From the NCBI RefSeq assembly GCF_004118375.1, contig NZ_SDHX01000001.1, positions 3,041,693 through 3,105,692 of the forward strand: 64,000 nt of DNA, given 5' to 3'. The stretch is from Oleiharenicola lentus (lineage in GTDB: Bacteria; Verrucomicrobiota; Verrucomicrobiia; Opitutales; Opitutaceae). The position numbers and the translations under genes are program-made. Position 1 is the stretch's first letter. Each line of letters starts with the position of its first letter. A model generated the notes under the pieces. It did not search any database, was not told where the DNA came from, and worked only from the letters and a program-made list of their open reading frames with translations. This document shows positions 8,075-16,839 of this stretch, piece by piece.

Positions 8075-9169
8075 ATGCAGATTGCCAATCCTCCGTCTTT
8101 CAACCCGCGCCCTCTGCGCCTAGGCTTTCTGGCCCTGACGGATGCCGCCCCGCTCATCGCGGCCCAGGAATTGGGCTGTTTTTCGCGTCGTGGGCTGACG
8201 GTCGAACTCTGCCGTGAGGTCGGCTGGGCCACGATCCGCGACAAGATCGCCTATGGCGAACTCGACGCCGCCCATGCCCCCGCCCCGATGCTCTGGTCCA
8301 CCAAGCTCGGTCTCGGCAGCGCTCCAGCCGATGTCTGCACGGCCTTCCTCTTCAATTTGCATGGCAACGCGCTCACTTTGTCCGTCCGTCTCTGGGAGGC
8401 CGGCGTGCGCGACGCGGCCACTCTCCGCGAGGACGCCCTCCGCCGCCGCGGCGAGAACAAGCTGATGTTCGGCATCGTGTTTCCGCATTCGATGCACCAC
8501 GTGCTGCTGCGCCAGTGGCTGCGCGACGCCCGGCTCGATCCGGAGCGCGACGTGCGCATCGCGGTCGTGCCGCCGGCCCAGATGTTCCGCAACCTCGTCG
8601 CCGGCACCCTCGACGGCTACTGCGCGGGCGAGCCGTGGAACACCCTCGCCGTCCAGCAGAACCAGGGCTGGTGCCCCGCGTGGAGCGCGGCGCTGGCCCC
8701 CGGCCACGTCGAGAAGGTTCTCATGGTGCGCAGCGTCTTCGTCGAGCGCCGCGCCGCCGAACACGCCGCGCTCGTGGCCGCGCTCACCGAGGCCGCCGCT
8801 TGGTGCGATGAACCGGCCAACCGCCCGGCCCTCGCGCAGATGCTCTCGGCCCCCGCCTACCTGAACCTTTCCGCCACCGCCATCGAACCCGCCCTGCTCG
8901 GCCGCTTTGCCACCGGCACCGGCGTCACCGAATCCGTGCCGGACTTCCTGGTTTTTCACCGGGGCAAGGCCAACGCCCCGACCACCGATCGCGCCGCCAC
9001 GCTCCAGAACGAGCTGGTCACCTCCGGCCTCATCCCGCGCTCGCTGCTCAACGCCAGCCTGCCCCACCGACTTTTTCGCGAAGACCTTTATCGCGAAGCC
9101 ACCGCCAACCTCGACCCTCATGCACACCAGCAACTCAAGCTCCCCGGCGGAGCGTTCGTCTCCGCTTAA
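8075..9169 (+). CDS. NrtA/CmpA-like binding protein without signal peptide
   Basis: A 364-residue protein of the NrtA/CmpA/SsuA-like solute-binding superfamily. The hallmarks are LRLGFLALTDAAPLIAAQE at the N-terminus, GWATIRDKIAYGELDAAHAP, and NLVAGTLDGYCAGEPWNTLA, the nitrate/bicarbonate binder block. Unlike the following paralogue it has no signal peptide or Tat motif, so it should stay in the cytoplasm. It could be a cytoplasmic nitrate sensor or a stand-alone counterpart of the NrtA-like regulatory domain fused to NrtC in cyanobacteria, whose ATPase here lacks that domain. A GGAGG lies only one base before the ATG, unusually close. Its 3' end overlaps the next gene by 50 bases. The family call is firm; the regulatory role is inference. 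Confidence 0.82.
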   Translation: MQIANPPSFNPRPLRLGFLALTDAAPLIAAQELGCFSRRGLTVELCREVGWATIRDKIAYGELDAAHAPAPMLWSTKLGLGSAPADVCTAFLFNLHGNALTLSVRLWEAGVRDAATLREDALRRRGENKLMFGIVFPHSMHHVLLRQWLRDARLDPERDVRIAVVPPAQMFRNLVAGTLDGYCAGEPWNTLAVQQNQGWCPAWSAALAPGHVEKVLMVRSVFVERRAAEHAALVAALTEAAAWCDEPANRPALAQMLSAPAYLNLSATAIEPALLGRFATGTGVTESVPDFLVFHRGKANAPTTDRAATLQNELVTSGLIPRSLLNASLPHRLFREDLYREATANLDPHAHQQLKLPGGAFVSA

Positions 9170-10418
9170 CCGCCGTCAGTTCCTCGCCGGCAGCGCCAAG
9201 CTCACCGGCGCCGCCGCCCTCTTCGCCGCGCTCGGCTCCAAGAGCTGGGCGTCCACCGCCGGCTCCGCCTCCGACGCCCCGGAGACGCCCGACCTCAACT
9301 TCGGCATGATCGCGCTGACCGACTGCTCGCCCATCGTCATCGCACACGAGAAGGGCTTCTTCAAAAAATACGGCATCAACTCCAAGGTCACGAAGGGCGC
9401 CAACTGGGCCGCCATCCGCGACAACCTCTCCACCGGCTCCATCCAGGCCACGCACATGCTCATCGGCATGCCGCTCGCCTCGACCATGGGCCTCGCCGGC
9501 TCGCCCAAGAAGCCGATGGTCATCCCGTGGCTGCTCAACCGCAACGGCCAGGCCATCACCCTCAAGGCCGAATGGAAGGGCAAGGTCGGCGCCGATCCGA
9601 AGGCCATCAAGCCCTTCGCCGACCAGGCCGCCAAGCTCGGCGAACCGCTCACGTTCGCCCAGACCTTCCCGCCGGGCACCCATGCCATGTGGATGCGCTA
9701 CTACCTTGCCGCGGGCGGCATCAATCCCGACAAGGACGTCTCACTCATCACCATCCCGCCCCCGCAGATGGTCGCCAACATGAAGATCGGCAAGATGGAC
9801 GGCTTCTGCGTCGGCGAACCTTGGAACGCACGCGCCATCGCCGACGGCATCGGCTTCACCTCGATCACCACGCAGGATCTGTGGAAGGACCACCCGGAAA
9901 AGGTCTGCGCCTTCACCGAGGAGTTCACCGAGAAGAACCCGAAGACCGTGAAGGCCGTCCTCAAGGCCCTGCACGAGGCCAGCGTCTGGCTCGACGAGAT
10001 GGGCAACCGTCCCGAGCAGTGTGACATCGTTTCCAAGCCCACCTATATCAACTGCCAGAAGGAGATCATACTCGGCCGCCTCCAGGGCAAACTCGACTAC
10101 GGCGACGGCCGCACCGTGCAGGACGAGTTCCCCATGCACTTCAGCCGGCGCAACTGCAACTACCCGCAGCCGAAGTTCGCCAAGTGGTTCCTCTCGCAAT
10201 ACCGCCGCTGGGGCATGGTCACCGGCACGCCCGACTACGAGGGCGTCGCCAAGCGCGTCATGCGCACCGACCTCTACGAGGAGGCCATGAAGGAGATCGG
10301 CTACGCCCACGGCGGCCTCGATAACTCGCCCGAGACGCTCTTCGACGGCATTCCCTTCGACCCGGCCAACCCGGAAGCCTACGCCACGAGCGCCGCGGTC
10401 AAGAACCTCAAGGGCTGA
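9120..10418 (+). CDS. nrtA: Periplasmic nitrate-binding protein NrtA, Tat-exported
   Basis: A 432-residue substrate-binding protein of the nitrate ABC transporter. The start at 9120 gives a short N-region, then the twin-arginine motif in LNRRQFLAGSAKLTGAAALF and a hydrophobic core. It is therefore predicted to be folded in the cytoplasm and exported by Tat. NrtA blocks are LNFGMIALTDCSPIVIAHEK, GANWAAIRDNLSTGSIQATH, and ANMKIGKMDGFCVGEPWNAR, which together line the nitrate pocket in the family. The start lies inside the 3' end of the preceding paralogue in another frame, so the two are translationally coupled. CmpA (bicarbonate) is the close alternative, but the neighbouring nitrate and nitrite reductases decide for nitrate. 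Confidence 0.9.
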   Translation: MHTSNSSSPAERSSPLNRRQFLAGSAKLTGAAALFAALGSKSWASTAGSASDAPETPDLNFGMIALTDCSPIVIAHEKGFFKKYGINSKVTKGANWAAIRDNLSTGSIQATHMLIGMPLASTMGLAGSPKKPMVIPWLLNRNGQAITLKAEWKGKVGADPKAIKPFADQAAKLGEPLTFAQTFPPGTHAMWMRYYLAAGGINPDKDVSLITIPPPQMVANMKIGKMDGFCVGEPWNARAIADGIGFTSITTQDLWKDHPEKVCAFTEEFTEKNPKTVKAVLKALHEASVWLDEMGNRPEQCDIVSKPTYINCQKEIILGRLQGKLDYGDGRTVQDEFPMHFSRRNCNYPQPKFAKWFLSQYRRWGMVTGTPDYEGVAKRVMRTDLYEEAMKEIGYAHGGLDNSPETLFDGIPFDPANPEAYATSAAVKNLKG

Positions 10419-10432
10419 ACCCGCTTCGTGTC

Positions 10433-10693
10433 ATGAGCAGCACCCCCACGAGCCCGCGTCCGGCGTTCTGGCAGGCCTGCCGCCTCCCGGCGGTCTGGGT
10501 CCGCGCCGCCCGGCTCGGGCTCGTGGTCGGGCTCATCCAGGTCTCGCTCAACCAGGGCGATCACTGGCTCAGCGGCCACATCACCACCGGCGTCATCCTC
10601 AAATCCATCCTCTCCCCGCTCCTCTCCTTCGGCATCGCCTTCGCCTCCGCCGCGGCCACCCACGCCGAGAACCTCTCCCGCTCCGCACCATGA
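10433..10693 (+). CDS. nrtS: NrtS-like small nitrate/nitrite transport protein
   Basis: An 86-residue membrane protein with two hydrophobic segments ([16 protein letters not shown], and [20 protein letters not shown]). The first ends in the NQGD motif, followed by [13 protein letters not shown]. That pattern resembles the NrtS family, small proteins described in cyanobacteria that support nitrite and nitrate uptake. It lies between nrtA and nrtB and overlaps nrtB by ATGA (10690-10693), so it is made together with the ABC permease. Whether it acts alone or with NrtBCD is not known from sequence. Confidence 0.72.
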   Translation: MSSTPTSPRPAFWQACRLPAVWVRAARLGLVVGLIQVSLNQGDHWLSGHITTGVILKSILSPLLSFGIAFASAAATHAENLSRSAP

Positions 10694-11475
10694 AATCCTT
10701 CAAATTCGACTGGCTCGTGCTCCCGCTCATCGGCTTCGCCGCCGTGCTCGCGCTCTGGTCCTTCTCCAGCCGCACCTGGGCGACCAACCTGCCCTCGCCC
10801 ACCCAAACGTGGATCGCGAGCCGCGACTATGTGCTCGAGCCCTTCGCCAAGCGCGGCGAGATGGACCAGGGCATCCTGCGCTTCACGTGGTATTCGCTGA
10901 TCCTTGTCGCGCAGGGCTACGCCATCGCGCTGATCGTCGGCACGCCCCTCGGCTTCTGCCTCGGCCTGTCCAAGACCTTCACGAAGATCATGGATCCGAT
11001 CATCCAGATTCTGCGCCCGGTCTCGCCGCTCGCGTGGCTGCCGCTCGGTCTCGTGCTCTTCATGAACGCCGGCAAGGAGGCCGGCACCTACGGCGCGCTC
11101 TTCACCATCGCCGTCTGCGCGATGTGGCCGACCGTGCTCAACACCGCCGTCGGCGTCCGCGCCGTGCCGCAGGACTTCCTCAACGTCGGCAAAGTCCTGA
11201 AGCTCTCGCGCTTCAAGACGCTCACCAAGATCCTCATCCCGGCGACGCTGCCCTACATGTTCACGGGCTTCCGCCTCTCCCTCGGCATCGCGTGGCTCGC
11301 CATCGTCGCCGCCGAGATGCTCACCGGCCGCCCCGGCGCCGGCGGCTTCCTCTGGCAGGAATACAACGCGCTCATCTACGAGCACATCATCCTCTCGATC
11401 ATCACCATCGGCTTCGTCGGCTTCATCCTCGACCGCCTGATGAGCCTGCTGGAAAGGCGCTTCAAGTCCGTTTGA
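10690..11475 (+). CDS. nrtB: Nitrate ABC transporter permease NrtB
   Basis: A 261-residue inner-membrane permease of the NrtB/SsuC/TauC type with about six transmembrane segments, for example [19 protein letters not shown] and [19 protein letters not shown]. The EAA-like loop that docks on the ATPase is in [20 protein letters not shown], followed by [19 protein letters not shown]. The start overlaps nrtS by ATGA. The two ATPases follow 44 bases downstream, completing an importer with NrtA. A single permease gene is present, so a homodimer is expected. Confidence 0.92.
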   Translation: MKSFKFDWLVLPLIGFAAVLALWSFSSRTWATNLPSPTQTWIASRDYVLEPFAKRGEMDQGILRFTWYSLILVAQGYAIALIVGTPLGFCLGLSKTFTKIMDPIIQILRPVSPLAWLPLGLVLFMNAGKEAGTYGALFTIAVCAMWPTVLNTAVGVRAVPQDFLNVGKVLKLSRFKTLTKILIPATLPYMFTGFRLSLGIAWLAIVAAEMLTGRPGAGGFLWQEYNALIYEHIILSIITIGFVGFILDRLMSLLERRFKSV

Positions 11476-11519
11476 TCCAGGTCAAGGCGCTCCTTCCCCG
11501 TCCAACCTACACTCCTCCC

Positions 11520-12413
11520 ATGGCTTTTCTCGAACTTAGTGGCGTCACCAAGGCCTTCGGTGGGCCGCCGGTGCTGAGCGACGTCAACCTCAGCATCAAC
11601 AAGGGCGAATTCGTCGCCATCGTCGGCTACTCCGGCTCCGGCAAGACCACGCTCATCTCGCTCATCGCCGGTCTCATCCGGCCCAACTCCGGCACCGTCA
11701 AGCTCAACGACCTCGAGATCACCGCGCCCGGTCCCGACCGCGGCATCGTGTTCCAGAACTACTCGCTGCTGCCCTGGCTCACCGTGTTTGAAAACATCGC
11801 CCTCGCCGTGGACCAGGTCTTCCCGAACCACTCGGCCGAGAAACGCGCGCAGCTCGTCACCACCGCCATCGCCACCGTCAACCTCACCCCGGCGCGCGAC
11901 AAGTTCCCGCGCGAACTCTCCGGCGGCATGCGCCAACGCGTGTCCGTCGCCCGTGCCCTCGCGATGGACCCGCAGATCCTGCTCCTCGACGAACCGCTCT
12001 CCGCCCTCGACGCCCTCACCCGCGCCACGCTGCAGGACGAGTTCGAGCGCATCTGGGAAAAGGACAAGAAGACCGTCGTCCTCATCACCAACGACGTGGA
12101 CGAGGCCCTGCTCCTCGCCGACCGCATCATCCCGCTCACCCTCGGGCCGGGCGCGACGCTCGGGCCTTCCTTCCAGGTCAACCTCGCCCGTCCGCGCGAC
12201 CGCAAGTCCCTCAACCACGACCCGGAGTTCAAGCGCCTCCGCGCCCTCATCACCAACGAACTCCTCGGCTACGGCGAACGCCGCAAGGCCACCATCAAGC
12301 AGAAGCTCATCCTGCCCGACATCCTCCCCGAGAACCTCGACCTCCCGCGCGTCAACCGCCGTCCGCTCCGCCCTAGCGAGATGAAGGAAGAGGAAGTCTC
12401 CCTCAACTCCTGA
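11520..12413 (+). CDS. nrtC: Nitrate transporter ATPase (NrtC/NrtD type), first copy
   Basis: A 297-residue ABC ATPase. It has Walker [12 protein letters not shown] near residue 40, the Q-loop in [20 protein letters not shown], the signature [15 protein letters not shown], and Walker [13 protein letters not shown]. The switch region reads [16 protein letters not shown], with Asn where the usual switch His stands (normally THDVDEA). The companion ATPase retains THDVDEA, so the pair may form a heterodimer with one degenerate site. Cyanobacterial NrtC carries a C-terminal NrtA-like domain; here the C-terminus is only a charged tail ([15 protein letters not shown]). ATG at 11520. Confidence 0.88.
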   Translation: MAFLELSGVTKAFGGPPVLSDVNLSINKGEFVAIVGYSGSGKTTLISLIAGLIRPNSGTVKLNDLEITAPGPDRGIVFQNYSLLPWLTVFENIALAVDQVFPNHSAEKRAQLVTTAIATVNLTPARDKFPRELSGGMRQRVSVARALAMDPQILLLDEPLSALDALTRATLQDEFERIWEKDKKTVVLITNDVDEALLLADRIIPLTLGPGATLGPSFQVNLARPRDRKSLNHDPEFKRLRALITNELLGYGERRKATIKQKLILPDILPENLDLPRVNRRPLRPSEMKEEEVSLNS

Positions 12414-12425
12414 GCCCGCCACGCC

Positions 12426-13310
12426 ATGTCCTCTTTCATCGAAATCTCCCAGCTCGGCAAAGTTTACGAAACCCCCAAGGGTCCGGCCGTCATCGTCGAG
12501 AACTTCGACCTCAAGATCCGCAAGGGCGAGTTCATCACCCTCATAGGCCACTCGGGCTGCGGCAAATCGACCGTCCTCTCCATGCTCGCGGGTCTCACCG
12601 ACGTGACCAACGGCGGCATCATCCTCGCCGGTAAGGAAGTCACCGGCGCCGGCCCCGACCGCGGCGTGGTCTTCCAGGCCCCGTGCCTGCTGCCATGGCT
12701 CACCGCCTTCGAGAACGTGATGCTTGGCGTGAACCAGGTCTATTACACTGCCTCGGCGGAGGAGCGCCGCCAGATCGTCGAGTATTACCTCACCGTCGTC
12801 GGCCTGGGTGACGCGATGCACAAGAAGCCCGCCGAGCTCTCGCAGGGCATGCGCCAGCGCTGCGGCATCGCCCGCGCCTTCGCGCTCTCGCCCAAGATGC
12901 TCCTGCTCGACGAGCCCTTCGGCATGCTCGACTCGCTCACGCGCGTCGAACTCCAGCAGGTGCTCATCGACCTCTGGCAGAAGGACCGCAAGACCGCCCT
13001 CATGGTCACCCACGACGTGGACGAGGCCATCTTCCTCTCCGACCGCGTCGTCATGATGACCAGCGGTCCCGCCGCCACCGTCGGCGAGATCCTCGAGGTG
13101 AAGTTCCCCCGCCCGCGCAACCGCAAGCAGCTGCTCGAAGACCCCGAGTATTACCGCCTGCGCGAGGAGCTCATCGGCTTCCTCAACGAGCGCTCGCACC
13201 ACCGTCCCGCGCCCCACTCCTCCTCGGCCACTCCGCCGCCTCCCGCCGGCGGCAAGCCGGCCAACCGTTCCAATTTCCAGCGCCTGATCAGCGCCCTCAC
13301 ACCCGCCTGA
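12426..13310 (+). CDS. nrtD: Nitrate transporter ATPase (NrtD type), second copy
   Basis: A 294-residue ABC ATPase 12 bases after the first. Walker A is [17 protein letters not shown] and the Q-loop lies in [20 protein letters not shown]. The signature is [15 protein letters not shown] (Gln instead of the second Gly), Walker B is [15 protein letters not shown], and the switch is [13 protein letters not shown] with an intact His. A Pro/Ser-rich tail ([16 protein letters not shown]) follows residue 255. Together with the previous gene it supplies the ATPase pair of the nitrate importer. Confidence 0.9.
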   Translation: MSSFIEISQLGKVYETPKGPAVIVENFDLKIRKGEFITLIGHSGCGKSTVLSMLAGLTDVTNGGIILAGKEVTGAGPDRGVVFQAPCLLPWLTAFENVMLGVNQVYYTASAEERRQIVEYYLTVVGLGDAMHKKPAELSQGMRQRCGIARAFALSPKMLLLDEPFGMLDSLTRVELQQVLIDLWQKDRKTALMVTHDVDEAIFLSDRVVMMTSGPAATVGEILEVKFPRPRNRKQLLEDPEYYRLREELIGFLNERSHHRPAPHSSSATPPPPAGGKPANRSNFQRLISALTPA

Positions 13311-13339
13311 TTCGTTTCCGTCCTCTGACCCACCGCACC

Positions 13340-14884
13340 ATGAACTCCTCCGTTCCCTCCTGTCCGCGATTCGCGAAGCGCCTCATCGCGCTTCTGGCTC
13401 TCGCGAGCGTCGTCCTCCCGACGCTCCGCGCCCAATACACGCCGCCGCCGCCCGCGCGTCCGTTCCCCGGCTTCGTCAACGAGCAGCTCCGCTCCGACAA
13501 CGTCTATGCCAGCGCATGGGACATCGCCGTCAACGTCCGCTACCGCTTCGAGGCCAAGGATGACGCCGGTTTCACAGACGCCGGCTCGAACTGGGACTTC
13601 TCCCTGCGTCCGCAGGACGACAACAACAATGCTTACCACCTGCTGCGCGTGATGCCGCGCGTTGGCTACACCTCCAAATGGTGGAACTTCCTCGTCGAGG
13701 GCCGCTCCAGCTACACCTACGGCGACGAGCGCTTCGTGCCCACCGGCGCCGGCCAGGGCCTCGCCGAGCGCGACGGCCCGATCGACCTGCACCAGGCCTA
13801 CGTTTTCATCGGCAACCACAAGGAGTTTCCCCTCTCGCTGAAGATCGGGCGCCAGGAGCTCGTGTATGGCGACCAGCGCCTGCTCGGCCACCTGCGCTGG
13901 AACAATAACGCCCGCACCTTCGATGCCGTGAAGGTCCGCTGGCAGAACAAGTTCTTCGGGGTGGACGCCTTCACCGGTGGCCTCGTCTATAACGACCACA
14001 ACAACTTCAACCAGGCCAACTCGCAGGACGTGTTCTCCGGCCTCTACTTCAACTTTCCCACGGTCGCCAAGAACGAGATCGTCGAGGCCTACCTCTACAA
14101 CCGCTACGTCGCCCGCGGCATCGCCACCGACAGCTGGTCGGGCATTCCCGCGCCCTTCCGTTTCCCGGGTGACCAAAACCTCTACACGGCCGCCCTCCGC
14201 ATCCGCTCCAAGCCGCTCGCCTACGGCAACTGGGACTACGGCATCGAGCTGATGCACCAGTTCGGCGACCGCACCGCCGTCGCCCCCGCCGCCACCGTCG
14301 CCGCCGCGCTCGCCGCCCCGAATCTCGATCAGGACGCCTGGGCCACGGTGCTCCAGGGCGGCTACACCTGGACCGAACACTCCTGGCAGCCGCGCATCGG
14401 CGTGCTCTACAGCTACGCCTCCGGTGACAAGAGCTCCGCCGACCTTTCCAGCCAGACCTTCCAGAATCTGTTTGCGACGACCCACCTGCACTATGGCTAC
14501 ATGGATCTGAGCAGTCTGCAGAACATCCATGACCTGCGCCTCGTGCTCTCGGCCAAACCGCGCAGCAACATCAGTCTCGCCGCGGAGATCCACTTCCAGC
14601 AACTGGCCCGCACCTCCGACTTCTGGTATAACGTCGCCGGCGTGCCCCGCAATTTTGCCGGCGCCGCCGTCGGCAGCGGTGGCGGTTACCGCATCAACCC
14701 GGACTACAGCAAAAATCTCGGCACCGAGGTCGACCTGATCGCCGCCTGGACCTTCAAGCCCTACGCCCAGGTCGAGGCCGCCGTTTCGCGCTACTTCCGC
14801 GGCGACTACATCAAGCAGTCGCTCAAGACCGCCGGCTCCAAGGACGCGAATTACTTCTACCTGCAGCTCACGCTTAATCTCTGA
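13340..14884 (+). CDS. Outer-membrane beta-barrel protein, alginate-export (AlgE) family
   Basis: A 514-residue exported protein. The signal peptide (RLIALLALASVVLPTLRA) is followed by a Pro-rich linker and then alternating aromatic/hydrophobic strands typical of a porin. The repeats of xGRxxLxYGDxRL form (SLKIGRQELVYGDQRLLGHL) are the core of the alginate-export/porin Pfam family. The C-terminus ends in a beta strand (YFYLQLTLNL). It is the last gene before a terminator in the nitrate uptake operon, which suggests it passes nitrate or a related anion across the outer membrane. Alginate export is unlikely here because no polysaccharide genes are near. Confidence 0.82.
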   Translation: MNSSVPSCPRFAKRLIALLALASVVLPTLRAQYTPPPPARPFPGFVNEQLRSDNVYASAWDIAVNVRYRFEAKDDAGFTDAGSNWDFSLRPQDDNNNAYHLLRVMPRVGYTSKWWNFLVEGRSSYTYGDERFVPTGAGQGLAERDGPIDLHQAYVFIGNHKEFPLSLKIGRQELVYGDQRLLGHLRWNNNARTFDAVKVRWQNKFFGVDAFTGGLVYNDHNNFNQANSQDVFSGLYFNFPTVAKNEIVEAYLYNRYVARGIATDSWSGIPAPFRFPGDQNLYTAALRIRSKPLAYGNWDYGIELMHQFGDRTAVAPAATVAAALAAPNLDQDAWATVLQGGYTWTEHSWQPRIGVLYSYASGDKSSADLSSQTFQNLFATTHLHYGYMDLSSLQNIHDLRLVLSAKPRSNISLAAEIHFQQLARTSDFWYNVAGVPRNFAGAAVGSGGGYRINPDYSKNLGTEVDLIAAWTFKPYAQVEAAVSRYFRGDYIKQSLKTAGSKDANYFYLQLTLNL

Positions 14885-14903
14885 TTTCGTAAGGCTTACA
14901 CGA

Positions 14904-14929
14904 AGCCGCCGGGAAACCGGCGGCTTTTT
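14904..14929 (+). terminator. Rho-independent terminator ending the nitrate uptake operon
   Basis: A perfect 9-bp stem (AGCCGCCGG at 14904-14912 with CCGGCGGCT at 14917-14925) is closed by a GAAA tetraloop and runs into TTTTTC. It separates the uptake operon from the nitrite/nitrate reductase operon. Confidence 0.87.
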
Positions 14930-14938
14930 CATGCGTGA

Positions 14939-14967
14939 ATGAAATTCATGCCAGCCAAGAATTCTTT
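14939..14967. promoter_or_regulatory. Second copy of the candidate LysR operator, upstream of nirA
   Basis: ATGAA-A-TTCAT (14939-14949) overlaps the element running from TTCATGCCA to GAATTCTTT (14945-14967). It differs from the copy at 7994-8016 at two of 23 positions. It lies 57 bases before the nirA start, just after the terminator of the uptake operon, so it is placed to control the second operon. Confidence 0.62.
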
Positions 14968-15024
14968 TTATCGGGTTAATTGGTCAGGGTCCGGGCGATG
15001 GCACCTCCCGTGCTAATTTCTGGC

Positions 15025-16839
15025 ATGGCTTTGTCACCTCCAGAAACCACGAATCCCGGCAGCTTTTCCAACGACCAGAAGGAATACCTGCAGGGCTTCA
15101 TGGCCGGCGTGATCGCCAGCGGCCAGTATGCCTACGTCGGCACCAACGCCGCCGGCCAGCTCACGGGAGCGCCCGGTGCCGCCGTCACCGGCAACCTCGC
15201 GGCGCCCTCGGAGGAAAACGTGTTCGGCACCCCGCTCGGCGACCTCTCCAAGCCCGAGCGCTGGAAACACGAGCAGAACGGCCTCGATGTCTGGGAAAAA
15301 CTGGTCGCCCACGCGAACGCCGACAAGTTTCCCGACGAGGCCGACACCTTTCGCTTCAAGTTTCACGGCCTCTTCTACGTCGCCCCGGCGCAGGACAGCT
15401 TCATGATGCGCCTGCGCATCCCGGCCGGCGAAATCAGCTCCCACCAGCTCCGCGGGATCGCCGGCCTGGTGGACGAAATCGGCAACGGCGGCGCCGACAT
15501 CACCACGCGCGCCAATCTCCAGATGCGTGAGATGAAGCCGCGCTCGATCGTGCGCGCGCTCACCCGCGTGCAGGAACTCGGCCTCACCGCCCGCGGCTCC
15601 GGTGCCGACAACATCCGCAACGTCACCGCCACCCCGACGAGCGGCTTTGACCGCGACGAGCTGATCGACGTCCGCCCCTACGCGCACGGCCTACACCACT
15701 ACATCCTCAACCACCGCGACCTCTACGGCCTGCCGCGCAAGTTCAACATCGCCTTCGACTCGGGCGGCTCCATCTCCGCCGCGGTTGACACCAACGACAT
15801 CGGCTTCTTCGCCGTCCGGGTGACCGAGCAGACTCTGGCCCAGACCCCAGCGCCCGGACCCCAGACCCTATCCCCTGGGATTTACTTCCGCTGCGAGGTC
15901 GGCGGCATCACCGGCCACAAGGATTTCGCCCGCGACACCGGACTCCTCCTCAAGCCGTCCGAACTCGTGCCCGTCGCCGCGGCGATGGTCCGCGTCTTCC
16001 GCGAACACGGCGACCGCACCGACCGCAAGAAAGCCCGCCTCAAGTATCTGCTCGAGAAGTGGGGCGGCTTCCCGAAGTTCCTCGAGGAAACCCAGAAGAA
16101 GCTCGCCTTCCCGCTGGTTTACGCGCCCCGCGGCTGCGCCGAGCCGCGCAAGCCGGTGCTGAAGCACGGCCACCTCGGAGTCTTCAAGCAGAGCCAGGCG
16201 GGCCTAAACTACGTCGGCATCGGCGTGCCCGTCGGCCGCATGAACGCGAAGCAGATGCGCCGTCTCGCCGACCTCGCCGATCATTACGGCACCGGCGAAA
16301 TCCGCCTCACGGTCTGGCAGAGCCTCATCATCCCAAACGTCTCCGACGCTTTCGCCGCGACTCTGGCCCGCGCCGCCAACTCACTGGGCTTCTTCACCGA
16401 GGCCCACACCTCCGCCGGCTGCGTCATCGCCTGCACGGGCAGCAAGGGCTGCAAATACGCCGCCGCCGACACCAAGGGCCACGCCCGGGCGACCATGGCG
16501 CACCTGCGCAAGCGTGATCCCTTCCTCGACCAGGCCGTCAACATCCACTTCACCGGCTGCAATCATTCGTGCGCCCAGCACTACTGCGGCGACATTGGCG
16601 CCATCGCCACCAAGCTCACCGACGGTCGCGAGGGCTACCACGTCGTCCTTGGCGGTGGCATGGACCAGGAACAGGGCATCGCCCGCGAAATCTTTCGCGG
16701 CGTCGCCGCCGACGAGATGCCCGCCCTCATCGAGAAGGTTCTCGTCACCTACCGCAGCCGGTGCACCGCCGGCGAAACCTTCGTGCAGTGGACCCGCCGC
16801 CACAGCGTTAAGGAAATCCAAGAAATGCTCTCCTCATGA
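15025..16839 (+). CDS. nirA: Siroheme-[4Fe-4S] nitrite reductase (NirA type)
   Basis: A 604-residue cytoplasmic reductase that takes nitrite to ammonium with six electrons. It has the duplicated nitrite/sulfite reductase fold. The siroheme/cluster ligands are visible as Cys470-X5-Cys476 (in CVIACTGSKGCKYA) and Cys512-X3-Cys516 (in GCNHSCAQHYCG). Substrate-side blocks include TTRANLQMREMKP and ARGSGADNIRNVTATP. The start is uncertain: ATG 15025 (MALSPPETT) and ATG 14998 are both possible. An insert AQTPAPGPQTLSPG is encoded by a 7-base repeat array. The gene overlaps the flavoprotein gene by ATGA. Sulfite reductase is the alternative, but the operon contains nitrate reductase. Confidence 0.88.
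   Translation: MALSPPETTNPGSFSNDQKEYLQGFMAGVIASGQYAYVGTNAAGQLTGAPGAAVTGNLAAPSEENVFGTPLGDLSKPERWKHEQNGLDVWEKLVAHANADKFPDEADTFRFKFHGLFYVAPAQDSFMMRLRIPAGEISSHQLRGIAGLVDEIGNGGADITTRANLQMREMKPRSIVRALTRVQELGLTARGSGADNIRNVTATPTSGFDRDELIDVRPYAHGLHHYILNHRDLYGLPRKFNIAFDSGGSISAAVDTNDIGFFAVRVTEQTLAQTPAPGPQTLSPGIYFRCEVGGITGHKDFARDTGLLLKPSELVPVAAAMVRVFREHGDRTDRKKARLKYLLEKWGGFPKFLEETQKKLAFPLVYAPRGCAEPRKPVLKHGHLGVFKQSQAGLNYVGIGVPVGRMNAKQMRRLADLADHYGTGEIRLTVWQSLIIPNVSDAFAATLARAANSLGFFTEAHTSAGCVIACTGSKGCKYAAADTKGHARATMAHLRKRDPFLDQAVNIHFTGCNHSCAQHYCGDIGAIATKLTDGREGYHVVLGGGMDQEQGIAREIFRGVAADEMPALIEKVLVTYRSRCTAGETFVQWTRRHSVKEIQEMLSS
15842..15876 (+). repeat. Heptanucleotide array inside nirA
   Basis: Five consecutive 7-base units: AGACCCC, AGCGCCC, GGACCCC, AGACCCT, ATCCCCT. 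The array encodes a Pro/Gln/Gly-rich segment between two conserved blocks of the reductase, so it is an in-frame insertion probably exposed on a surface loop. Confidence 0.65.

Noticed and set aside
11376-13217. Long open frame on the minus strand (613 codons) opposite the two ATPase genes
   Set aside because: Translation is rich in Glu, Val, Gly, Asp and His without motifs, the normal antisense shadow of GC-rich genes. The plus strand has complete ABC ATPase motifs.
13151-14932. 593-codon minus-strand open frame opposite the porin gene
   Set aside because: Val/Gly/Asp-rich shadow with no family resemblance. The plus-strand frame has a signal peptide and barrel repeats.
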